Of a DNA stretch of 8,391 nt, positions 1 to 5,398 are shown piece by piece; positions within the stretch are counted from its first letter, which is position 1, and each line of letters starts with the position of its first letter. Origin of the DNA: Candidatus Bathyarchaeota archaeon (GTDB lineage Archaea > Thermoproteota > CALKCG01 > B24 > JAGTQN01); assembly GCA_018396395.1 (NCBI GenBank), contig JAGTQN010000065.1, forward strand, positions 1,078-9,468, in the 5' to 3' direction. The notes under the pieces are model-generated. The model made no database searches and was not told where the DNA came from. It saw only the letters and a program-made list of their open reading frames with translations. The position numbers and the translations under genes are program-made.

Positions 1-359
1 AGGCTGAAGATCGTACCGAAAATAACCATGGAAACAACCATCATCTTCAGGTTTTGGGATGCGATCTTCCCACTGACAGAGGCCATAGCCTGCTGGCGCC
101 GTTTAACCTTGGCTTGCAACCTTTTATCCCCTGTTGCCTTCGCTTCCTTCATAAGTTCCATATACTCGGCATACATCTCCCTTAGCTTCTTCTGCTCCTC
201 TGGATCGAAGAAGATCCTATTCAAGACGACAGTAACTAGGTTAAAGAGTATTGAAACAAAGAAAACGAAGGGGCATGCAATTTTTACGTTAAGGGTGAAG
301 GGAACGAGGAAGTTGATGAGGGCTTGCCAAACGGCTGCGAGCTCATCTAAGATGATCAA
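1..359 (-). CDS. DUF106 / EMC3-TMCO1-like membrane insertase-family protein, N-terminal part (runs off the left edge)
   Basis: Archaeal DUF106 proteins belong to the Oxa1/YidC superfamily, with EMC3 and TMCO1, and are thought to help insert membrane proteins. The 119 residues visible show the family layout. A short amphipathic N-terminus (1-28) is followed by a first membrane segment (about 29-50), then a charged, coiled-coil-like cytosolic stretch beginning DPEEQKKLREMY (about 52-100), and then the start of a second membrane segment (about 104-119) cut by the window edge. There is no ATG in frame after the preceding stop. The start is TTG at 357-359, chosen because GAGGTG lies exactly 8 bases upstream. 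The gene follows secY on the same strand after about 40 bases, consistent with one operon and with a role beside the translocon. Family assignment rests on the topology and the DPEE...EYMELMKEA-type coiled coil plus the secY context; the C-terminus is not visible. Confidence 0.85.
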   Translation of the reverse strand, partial: MIILDELAAVWQALINFLVPFTLNVKIACPFVFFVSILFNLVTVVLNRIFFDPEEQKKLREMYAEYMELMKEAKATGDKRLQAKVKRRQQAMASVSGKIASQNLKMMVVSMVIFGTIFS

Positions 360-367
360 GAACCTTC

Positions 368-373
368 CACCTC
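368..373 (-). promoter_or_regulatory. Ribosome binding site deciding the TTG start of the DUF106 gene
   Basis: GAGGTG on the minus strand matches the archaeal anti-SD core and ends 8 bases before TTG. The rhomboid gene has the same GAGGTG-8-TTG arrangement, which supports both non-ATG starts. Confidence 0.7.
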
Positions 374-398
374 GAAAGAACCGAGCTTTATCCTAAAT

Positions 399-1826
399 TC
401 ATTCTTCACCCAAGAGCCTCCTGAGGGCTGGATAGGCTTCCGTTAGCCTTTCTTGGGTTATCTGCTGATAGTACTGGTAAAGGATTCCGACTGTTAGGAG
501 GATACCCATGCCACTTCCAAAGACATTGAAAAAGTCTGCGATGGAAGCGATGAGTCCAACGATGATCCCCCCAAGAATTGCCACCGTAGGAATATACCTT
601 TCCAGGACTTCCTCAACGCTTCTGTATGTTCGCCTGAAGCCAGGAATCTGTACACCCGAATCGACAAGTTGCTTAGCCACATCTCGAGGAGACATTCCTC
701 CCAGCTCCAGCCAGATCATGGAGAAGGCTACACAAAGCCCTACAAGGATGAGGGCAAAGATGATGCCCCTTAGGGGATCCATCATAAGTTCATCGAGGCG
801 AGGAGAGGTGATATAGTAGCCCAAGCCTCCAGTAGGTTTCATGCTCGTCGAGTTGAAGGTTCCGATGAGGTTCAGCCACGGATTTTCATTTCTTTGGTTG
901 AACCTAGACCAGACAATCTGGCAGCCAAAGTAAAGATTAGCGAGGACAGTGGATGCGAAAATAACTGGTATATTGGAAACATAGAGGAGTTTTACTGGAA
1001 AACGGCTCCTGAAGCCCCTGAACCGAGCGTAGGTTATTGGAAGCTCCACCCTGACACCCTCAAGGTATATGACTATCAGAAAGACGGCGATGGTTGTAAG
1101 GAAGCCAATCATGTCCGGGTAACCTCCCGGCCTTTGGAAGGCTTTTATGAGGGAATCTCCCTGCCAAAGGCTTTGGAAGAAGGCTGGAAGGGCTCCTAGG
1201 AGCTTCCCATCAGGGGATAAACCCGAAAGTGGGGAAATCGTATACCAAAGGACGGTCTGGGCTACTCCTGCCGCGATGAAGAGACTGATGCCGCTTCCGA
1301 TTCCCCACCCCTTCTGGAGGAGTTCATCTAAAAGGATGAGGATGATGCCGGCAGCCAATAGTTGAAGAAAGATAAAGATGCCATTCTCGAGGCTTATGGT
1401 TCCCCAGGCTCCCCCATACCAGTACATACTGGCTTGAAAGATTGTCATAATGATTGCGAAGACCTTGGAGGCTGCTGTAAAGAGGGCTCTATCCTCGGGA
1501 TTTGACAAGTCGCACTCGATGATACCCGGACCTACGAGGAGCTGAAGGATGAGACCTCCTGTAACGATGGGGCCTATGCCAAGTTCCATGAGGGTTCCCC
1601 TATGGGAGGCGAAGATGACCCTCATGGCTAACATAGGATCCTCGAAGGTCATCTTGGGAAGCCCATAGAGGGGAATTTCACTCATGACAAAGTAAAGGAT
1701 CAGAACTATAAGGGTCCATAGCAATCTCTCACCAAAACTCACCCTCCTCTTTGGAGACTGAACTTCAAGAGTGAAGCGGGAAATCGGTTTGAATAGCCTG
1801 AGGAAGCGCCCCGCCATAAGGATCAT
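399..1826 (-). CDS. secY: Preprotein translocase subunit SecY (archaeal type)
   Basis: SecY is the ten-helix pore of the SecYEbeta translocon (Sec61 alpha homologue), which moves unfolded proteins across or into the membrane. The 475 residues match the archaeal form throughout. Visible landmarks are the first helix (about 37-55), the conserved GIGPIVTGGLILQLLVG of TM2 (83-99), DELLQKGWGIGSGISLFIAAG (167-187), the ribosome-contacting cytosolic loop YLEGVRVELPITYARFRG (254-271), LLYVSNIPVI (280-289), and the C-terminal loop and tail with RYIPTVAILGG (410-420). The annotated ATG overlaps the rpl15 stop as ATGA, indicating translational coupling. A second ATG three codons in (1817) starts MAGRFLRLF and has AAGGATGA nine bases upstream, a better SD spacing than the first ATG, so the protein may be 472 residues. 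No adenylate kinase gene follows, unlike many archaeal operons. Confidence 0.98.
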   Translation of the reverse strand: MILMAGRFLRLFKPISRFTLEVQSPKRRVSFGERLLWTLIVLILYFVMSEIPLYGLPKMTFEDPMLAMRVIFASHRGTLMELGIGPIVTGGLILQLLVGPGIIECDLSNPEDRALFTAASKVFAIIMTIFQASMYWYGGAWGTISLENGIFIFLQLLAAGIILILLDELLQKGWGIGSGISLFIAAGVAQTVLWYTISPLSGLSPDGKLLGALPAFFQSLWQGDSLIKAFQRPGGYPDMIGFLTTIAVFLIVIYLEGVRVELPITYARFRGFRSRFPVKLLYVSNIPVIFASTVLANLYFGCQIVWSRFNQRNENPWLNLIGTFNSTSMKPTGGLGYYITSPRLDELMMDPLRGIIFALILVGLCVAFSMIWLELGGMSPRDVAKQLVDSGVQIPGFRRTYRSVEEVLERYIPTVAILGGIIVGLIASIADFFNVFGSGMGILLTVGILYQYYQQITQERLTEAYPALRRLLGEE

Positions 1827-2260
1827 TCATCCTTAGCTGTAACTACAACCTTTCCTCCAGCCTCTGCGACCTTAGCCATGGCAAGCTCAGTCGCCTTTGG
1901 AGCCTTCACTAAGAGGGGGATCGATAGCCTACCGCCCCCCAAGAGCTTCTCATAGCCCAGTTTGGCGATGTCCAAGGTAGCCAAAACCTTACCTTCCTCC
2001 TTGGGAAGCTCCATTCGCTTGACAAGCTCTTCAAGATCGCCTACATTAATGCTCTTCTCGACTTTGGGGTTTGGACTTCTGAAGCCCTTTTTTCCAAAGT
2101 AGGTCGGTTCGTACCTGAGAACCCAGCTCCATTTATGCTTGTGCAGACCCGCACGACCAAAGCCTCCTCTGCTTCCGGACTTTCTGTGCTGTCCCTTACG
2201 ACCCCAGCCATGGGTTCGGGACCCCCTAAGCTTTCTTACTTTCCTAAGCCTTGTCGGCAT
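1823..2260 (-). CDS. rpl15: 50S ribosomal protein L15 (uL15), archaeal type
   Basis: uL15 is a large-subunit protein that binds 23S rRNA through an extended, glycine- and arginine-rich N-terminal arm and has a globular C-terminal domain. The arm is plain at residues 4-45 (RLRKVRKLRGSRTHGWGR, then GQHRKSGSRGGFGRAG), followed by the archaeal/eukaryotic-type segment FGKKGFRSPNP (55-65) and a C-terminal domain with KVLATLDIAKLGYEKLLGGGRL (91-112) and ending KVVVTAKDE. Its 145 residues are normal for archaea. The start is the ATG at 2258-2260; the preceding AGGGGGCAAAGGA is a modest SD. The stop overlaps the secY ATG. L30, often directly upstream in archaea, is absent from the preceding sequence, so transcription presumably starts within 2261-2507. 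Confidence 0.97.
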   Translation of the reverse strand: MPTRLRKVRKLRGSRTHGWGRKGQHRKSGSRGGFGRAGLHKHKWSWVLRYEPTYFGKKGFRSPNPKVEKSINVGDLEELVKRMELPKEEGKVLATLDIAKLGYEKLLGGGRLSIPLLVKAPKATELAMAKVAEAGGKVVVTAKDE

Positions 2261-2507
2261 TCCTTTGCCCCCTTTAGGCTTTTCTTTTCTTTATTTTACT
2301 TTTTTCATTCTATTTATTCCTTCATATCCTAGCCTTTTTACGCCGAATCGATTCCTTCAGCCGATTAGGATTTCAGCCAGCTTCTGGCGTATAAACCCTC
2401 TGGAAATTCCTTTGATTTACTTGAAAGCATATTATAAGACGGCATTTAAGATCCTCTTTGTTAGAAAAAGAATTCCCCATAAAGGTTTTGGAATTAGATG
2501 GGGCCTT
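2261..2507 (-). promoter_or_regulatory. Leader and probable promoter region of the rpl15-secY-DUF106 operon
   Basis: No credible gene is present in these 247 bases. On the minus strand there are two TATA-like candidates: CTTATAATAT (around 2430-2440) and the nearer but weaker AATAAATAG (around 2309-2317). A third, AAACCTTTATGG (around 2478-2491), would leave a leader of more than 200 bases. The stretch next to rpl15 is very A-rich on the minus strand. Also present are a perfect palindrome GAATCGATTC (2345-2354), a direct repeat TTCAGCC (2356-2362, 2372-2378) and a hairpin GCCAG-CTT-CTGGC (2376-2388). Which TATA element is used cannot be decided from sequence alone. Confidence 0.4.
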
Positions 2508-3560
2508 CTACCAATCCTGACGGCATACGCGTAGGCTTCGATTCTCCAGTGGCATCGATATCCTTGCACCCCCTTTACGAAGAGATTCCACAAAGCCAAA
2601 AGCGATTTCCTGGCTTCGCCTAGCCAAAAGGATGTTTCCCTTGGTTTCCCTACCCGTATCGATAGCCTCGATCAGGTCCCTTATACAATTTACTGTTCCA
2701 CTTTCGACCTTGAACTTTGGAAAGGAAGTTTCCTCAAGAATGTTCCATTTCCCAGCCTTCCACAGCTGGCAGCAGAGGCCGTTGTTCAGAGTTCTTATCT
2801 TTCCCCTCGTTCCACAGACCTCAAATTCGTAGCCCAATCCTGGGACTATGTATCCAAGGACTCCGTTTCGAAACTTTATGAAGCCCAAAAGAAGTCGAGG
2901 GTCCGTTTCGATGCAATTGTCATCGAAGTCAGCGTCATCGACGGCAACATTTCCCTGCACATAATCGACCTCAGGATCTCCAGCTAGGAACATCAGCATG
3001 TCCGTCGTATGGGTATGGGTCCATTGAACTCCTCCAAAACCGCAAAGCCCTACGATGCATTGAATGTCGCCCAATTCCCCGCCTTCAATAAGCTCCCTTA
3101 TCTTTTGGTAAAGGGGCATATAACGCCTTTGGGTGCCGTAGTTGAACTTTACCCCATGGCTTTGACAGGCCTTCAGCATGGCATCAGCCTCCATCATCGA
3201 GCAGCATAGGGGTTTCTCACAGTAAATGCCACGAACTCCATGCTCTGCGGCGAAGATCGTCATTGAGGCGTGGGTCGATGGTCGGGTCGCAATGCTTACA
3301 ATGTCGGGCTTTTCAGCTTCGATCATTTCTCTATAATCTCTATAGCCCCTTGGAACACCGTATCGCCGCTTCGTAGCTTCCATCTTCTCAGCCACTACAT
3401 CGGCTACGGCGATGAGTTCCACATTCTCTATGGATTTGTATGCGGCAGCATGGGAATATGGAAGATAAAGGACACTATCTGGACGGTCCCGGACTTCATC
3501 GTCTATGGTAGCTCCCATGCGGCCACAGCCAATCAGGCAAGCTTTGTATCGTTTTTCCAT
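2508..3560 (-). CDS. Gfo/Idh/MocA-family NAD(P)-dependent oxidoreductase
   Basis: Members of this family oxidise or reduce hydroxyl/keto groups of sugars, inositols and related compounds with NAD(P). The 350 residues show the N-terminal Rossmann fold with the dinucleotide motif GCGRMG (11-16), an acidic residue ending the second strand (AVAD, Asp54) that suggests NAD rather than NADP, and the family EKP motif (115-117) whose lysine is normally catalytic. The C-terminal domain carries THTHTTDML (181-189), placing His and Asp (His184, Asp187) at the usual active-site position. Fourteen cysteines are present, high for a cytosolic enzyme and suggestive of an anaerobic host. The substrate cannot be told. 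The ATG at 3560 is preceded by a TATA box at the distance expected for a leaderless transcript and has no SD. It lies upstream of rpl15 but its function is unrelated to ribosomes. Confidence 0.9.
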   Translation of the reverse strand: MEKRYKACLIGCGRMGATIDDEVRDRPDSVLYLPYSHAAAYKSIENVELIAVADVVAEKMEATKRRYGVPRGYRDYREMIEAEKPDIVSIATRPSTHASMTIFAAEHGVRGIYCEKPLCCSMMEADAMLKACQSHGVKFNYGTQRRYMPLYQKIRELIEGGELGDIQCIVGLCGFGGVQWTHTHTTDMLMFLAGDPEVDYVQGNVAVDDADFDDNCIETDPRLLLGFIKFRNGVLGYIVPGLGYEFEVCGTRGKIRTLNNGLCCQLWKAGKWNILEETSFPKFKVESGTVNCIRDLIEAIDTGRETKGNILLARRSQEIAFGFVESLRKGGARISMPLENRSLRVCRQDW

Positions 3561-3582
3561 GAAATATCATTTCAAAGGGATA

Positions 3583-3593
3583 GTTATAAGCTT
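3583..3593 (-). promoter_or_regulatory. TATA box (with BRE-like A/G-rich upstream) of the oxidoreductase gene
   Basis: On the minus strand the sequence reads AAACCTAAGCTTATAAC, a typical archaeal TATA element. Its centre is about 26 bases from the ATG at 3560, so transcription should begin at or next to the start codon. The lack of an SD before that ATG agrees with a leaderless mRNA. Confidence 0.6.
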
Positions 3594-3839
3594 AGGTTTT
3601 TGATTGGCATCAGCGCTTTTCGTCAAGATCCCCATAGGATCGATAAAAACAAGCCAAGTTTTGAAATTGTTCAACAAGCCTTCGGTTATTTGCCTTGGGC
3701 CCTGCGAAAAACCCCATAAAAATCGGGAAGGGAAGGGTCGCTCGATGCATCCTTATCAAGGAATCGATGGTTTTCAATCCCGATTCATATACCTTCACAT
3801 TCCTATTTTAAAAAGCCTCTAGATCCCCAACCCGTATTA

Positions 3840-3855
3840 GCCCTTTTTAAAGGGC
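3840..3855. repeat. 16-base palindrome GCCCTTT-TT-AAAGGGC
   Basis: Seven-base arms pair perfectly around a two-base centre. It sits in the divergent control region, about 130 bases before the rhomboid start and 280 before the oxidoreductase start. It could be a regulator's operator; no regulator gene is visible in the window. Confidence 0.5.
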
Positions 3856-3974
3856 ATGATGAACTCCAGGTAAGAAAGATTAGAGGATCTCTCAGGCACA
3901 TCGTAAAACCGCCTAGGATTCCTTGAAGTTCTTGAAATCTGATAAGCCTTAAAAAATTAAGGTGGCGATGTAAT

Positions 3975-3980
3975 GAGGTG
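3975..3980 (+). promoter_or_regulatory. Ribosome binding site deciding the TTG start of the rhomboid gene
   Basis: GAGGTG ends 8 bases before TTG at 3989. The spacing and sequence equal those of the DUF106 gene, so TTG is accepted as the initiation codon. Confidence 0.7.
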
Positions 3981-3988
3981 GTCTAACC

Positions 3989-4633
3989 TTGAGAAAGACA
4001 AACCTTCTCATCCTCCTATGCATCCTTGCGACGATCTCTACCTACTTTTTAGATCAAGAATTCATAATCACCAATCTGGCCTTCAGCTGGATTAACATCC
4101 TCTCAGGAAGGTTCTGGACGCCCATCACCGCCCTTTTCGTCCATGCCAATGTAGTTCATCTTCTCGGGAATTCTGTCTTCCTTTATGTTTTTGGAAATGC
4201 CCTTGAGGAAGAAGTAGGCTCAGTGAAATCCTCATTAGCCTTCTTTCTTGGAGGATTCCTCGCCTTTTTCCTGAGCATCCCCTTTTACGGAGGGGATACT
4301 CCAATGCTCGGTTCATCAGCCGCAGTTTTCACCATCGCTGCGGCTGTTATGCTCATAAAGCCCTTGAAGTTCTCCCTTCTATTTCTGATGCCCCTAGGCC
4401 TTGTCGCAATTCTTTATTTCCTTTACAATATTTTCGCCCTCCAATATGGATTCCAAGGAAATGTGGGCTACGTATCTCACATCATAGGCTTCGGAATGGG
4501 CCTTCCCTTGGGTATGGCATGGAGCAATCGTTGGAAGCGTAACCTTCTCATAACAATAGGCCTCTTAGCCCTTTATTTCATACTTCAGTTCTACCTGGTG
4601 CCGAAGATTCTGACTTATCTAGGCTTTTCATAG
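3989..4633 (+). CDS. Rhomboid-family intramembrane serine protease
   Basis: Rhomboids cleave transmembrane helices of substrate proteins inside the membrane, using a Ser-His dyad. All key elements are present. HANVVHLLGN (52-61) corresponds to the HxxxN region of helix 2 (His57, Asn61, oxyanion side), and LGSSAAVF (107-114) is the GxSxx motif with Ser110 as nucleophile. YVSHIIGFGMG (161-171) provides His164 on helix 6, ahead of a glycine-rich helix. About six to seven membrane segments are predictable: roughly 5-21, 43-70, 80-98, 107-123, 127-152, 159-178 and 184-205, the last after the basic SNRWKRN loop. The 214 residues are normal for a minimal prokaryotic rhomboid without an extra cytosolic domain. 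The gene appears monocistronic, and its substrate is unknown. The enzyme is probably active because no catalytic residue is missing. Confidence 0.92.
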   Translation: MRKTNLLILLCILATISTYFLDQEFIITNLAFSWINILSGRFWTPITALFVHANVVHLLGNSVFLYVFGNALEEEVGSVKSSLAFFLGGFLAFFLSIPFYGGDTPMLGSSAAVFTIAAAVMLIKPLKFSLLFLMPLGLVAILYFLYNIFALQYGFQGNVGYVSHIIGFGMGLPLGMAWSNRWKRNLLITIGLLALYFILQFYLVPKILTYLGFS

Positions 4634-4751
4634 CTAAAGGAATTTATCTTAAAGGCTTTGATGCTATTGACGCAATGCGAACGTTCAATGCAAAGATTAC
4701 TTGAGCCTATATCCCTTTAGACGGAAAGGCGAAAATTATCGAGGTTAAGGC

Positions 4752-5087
4752 TTAGCCCAACATCGAAGTGATTCCCCGGCTTCTTTTCGCTTCCAGCTCT
4801 TTCAAGAAGCTTCTATAGGATGAAATCATGGGTTGGGTAACGATGGCTTCGTTTTGTTGAAGTACAAACTTTGAGCCTCTGCTTTCATTTTGGAGCTTGA
4901 TCTTCAGCCTAGAGTTCATCCCTCGCAACCGAAGATTCATCCCTGAGATAGCTTCGCCATTTTCTTCAAACTCTCCCTTCCTCAAAATCTCTTCTAGATT
5001 CTCAGGTGGTATGGAACCACGATTCAGATTCGAAATATAATCCCTTCCAAATTTGTAATTTTTCTTCAAGAATTCCTCCAAGCTCAT
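4752..5087 (-). CDS. Hypothetical protein, 111 residues, no recognised family
   Basis: I do not recognise this protein. It begins MSLEEFLKKNYKFGRDYISNLNRGSIPPENLEEIL, shown here in outline only: two charged helices joined by an IPPENLEE turn (27-34). A middle part follows with the duplicated tripeptide GMN (49-51 and 56-58, GMNLRLRGMNSRLK), then a beta-like LKIKLQN, and a basic helical C-terminus SYRSFLKELEAKRSRG (90-105). There is no signal peptide or membrane segment, so it is probably cytosolic. Support for its being real is a G-rich SD (GGGTG five bases before the ATG), amino acid composition like a soluble protein, and convergence with the rhomboid gene without overlap (118 bases between the stops). 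It has no partner gene in an operon. Confidence 0.55.
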   Translation of the reverse strand: MSLEEFLKKNYKFGRDYISNLNRGSIPPENLEEILRKGEFEENGEAISGMNLRLRGMNSRLKIKLQNESRGSKFVLQQNEAIVTQPMISSYRSFLKELEAKRSRGITSMLG

Positions 5088-5100
5088 ACCCCCACCCCCT
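5088..5100 (-). promoter_or_regulatory. G-rich ribosome binding site of the 111-residue hypothetical gene
   Basis: On the minus strand AGGGGGTGGGGGT directly precedes the ATG, with GGGTG pairing possible to the anti-SD at five bases spacing. It is the main evidence that the frame is translated. Confidence 0.5.
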
Positions 5101-5228
5101 AACTTTAGTTATTGAAAGTTAAACATTTGAAATTTACGAACGATACGTGCGCACGATTAATATGCTCCTTACCGTCTTGTGGCTCATTTCACATAAAAAT
5201 GAAGGTGTATCCAATAATTCATTTCACG

Positions 5229-5271
5229 CCCAACGAAGTTGGGAATTGGGCAGGTCTGTCGGACATCCTGC
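5229..5271 (+). ncRNA. Candidate structured RNA: two adjacent hairpins
   Basis: CCCAAC-GAA-GTTGGG (5229-5243) is a perfect six-pair stem with a three-base loop. Six bases later GCAGG...CCTGC (5250-5271) forms a second stem, extended by an inner TGT/ACA pairing across a CGG loop. Two GC-rich stems so close together in otherwise AT-leaning non-coding DNA suggest a folded transcript or leader of gap. No known RNA family is recognised. Confidence 0.25.
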
Positions 5272-5398
5272 ATCTTCCACCTTCAGTCCAAGGCATGGAA
5301 AAACGACGGTATTCTAGGTGATAAGGCAATTATTGGACAAGCCCTTAGAATGAAAAATCTCAAATAGGGGATTTGGAACTAATGCCAAGGGTGTTTCG

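Larger units (their letters stand above)
3561..3988. other. Divergent intergenic region between the oxidoreductase and the rhomboid gene
   Basis: These 428 bases separate two divergently transcribed genes. They contain the oxidoreductase TATA box near the left end, a 16-base palindrome at 3840-3855, and a short tandem CTTGAAGTT-CTTGAAAT (about 3922-3937). A TATA-like stretch, GATAAGCCTTAAAAAATT, lies at about 3941-3958 before the rhomboid RBS. A 62-codon minus-strand frame (3610-3798, GTG start, only a weak AGGAAT before it) is open but unsupported. Confidence 0.5.
5088..5398. other. Intergenic region upstream of the GAPDH gene
   Basis: These 311 bases hold the divergent starts of the hypothetical gene and gap. 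At 5101-5120 there is a small inverted repeat AACTTT/AAAGTT. Two neighbouring hairpins lie at 5229-5271. Just before gap, GAAAAATCTCAAATAG (about 5352-5367) is a weak BRE/TATA candidate, and GGGTG (5390-5394 or so) is a partial SD. A 69-codon plus-strand frame (5112-5321, TTG start) lacks an RBS and was not accepted as a gene. Confidence 0.45.

Noticed and set aside
28..396. 122-codon open frame on the plus strand
   Set aside because: It is the complement of the DUF106 gene, which has a family-like sequence, an SD and operon context.
894..1199. 101-codon plus-strand frame
   Set aside because: Antisense shadow of secY; no RBS and no independent support.
3270..3719. 149-codon plus-strand frame across the oxidoreductase start
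   Set aside because: Mostly antisense to a clear Gfo/Idh/MocA gene; no RBS, and composition unlike a protein.
3610..3798. 62-codon minus-strand frame (GTG start) upstream of the oxidoreductase
   Set aside because: Only a weak AGGAAT before the start, no recognised similarity, and it lies in a promoter region; left unannotated though not excluded.
3921..3937. Tandem CTTGAA repeats as an operator
   Set aside because: Only two imperfect copies; too short to distinguish from chance.
5112..5321. 69-codon plus-strand frame before gap
   Set aside because: TTG start without SD; the same DNA contains strong hairpins and does not read like a protein.
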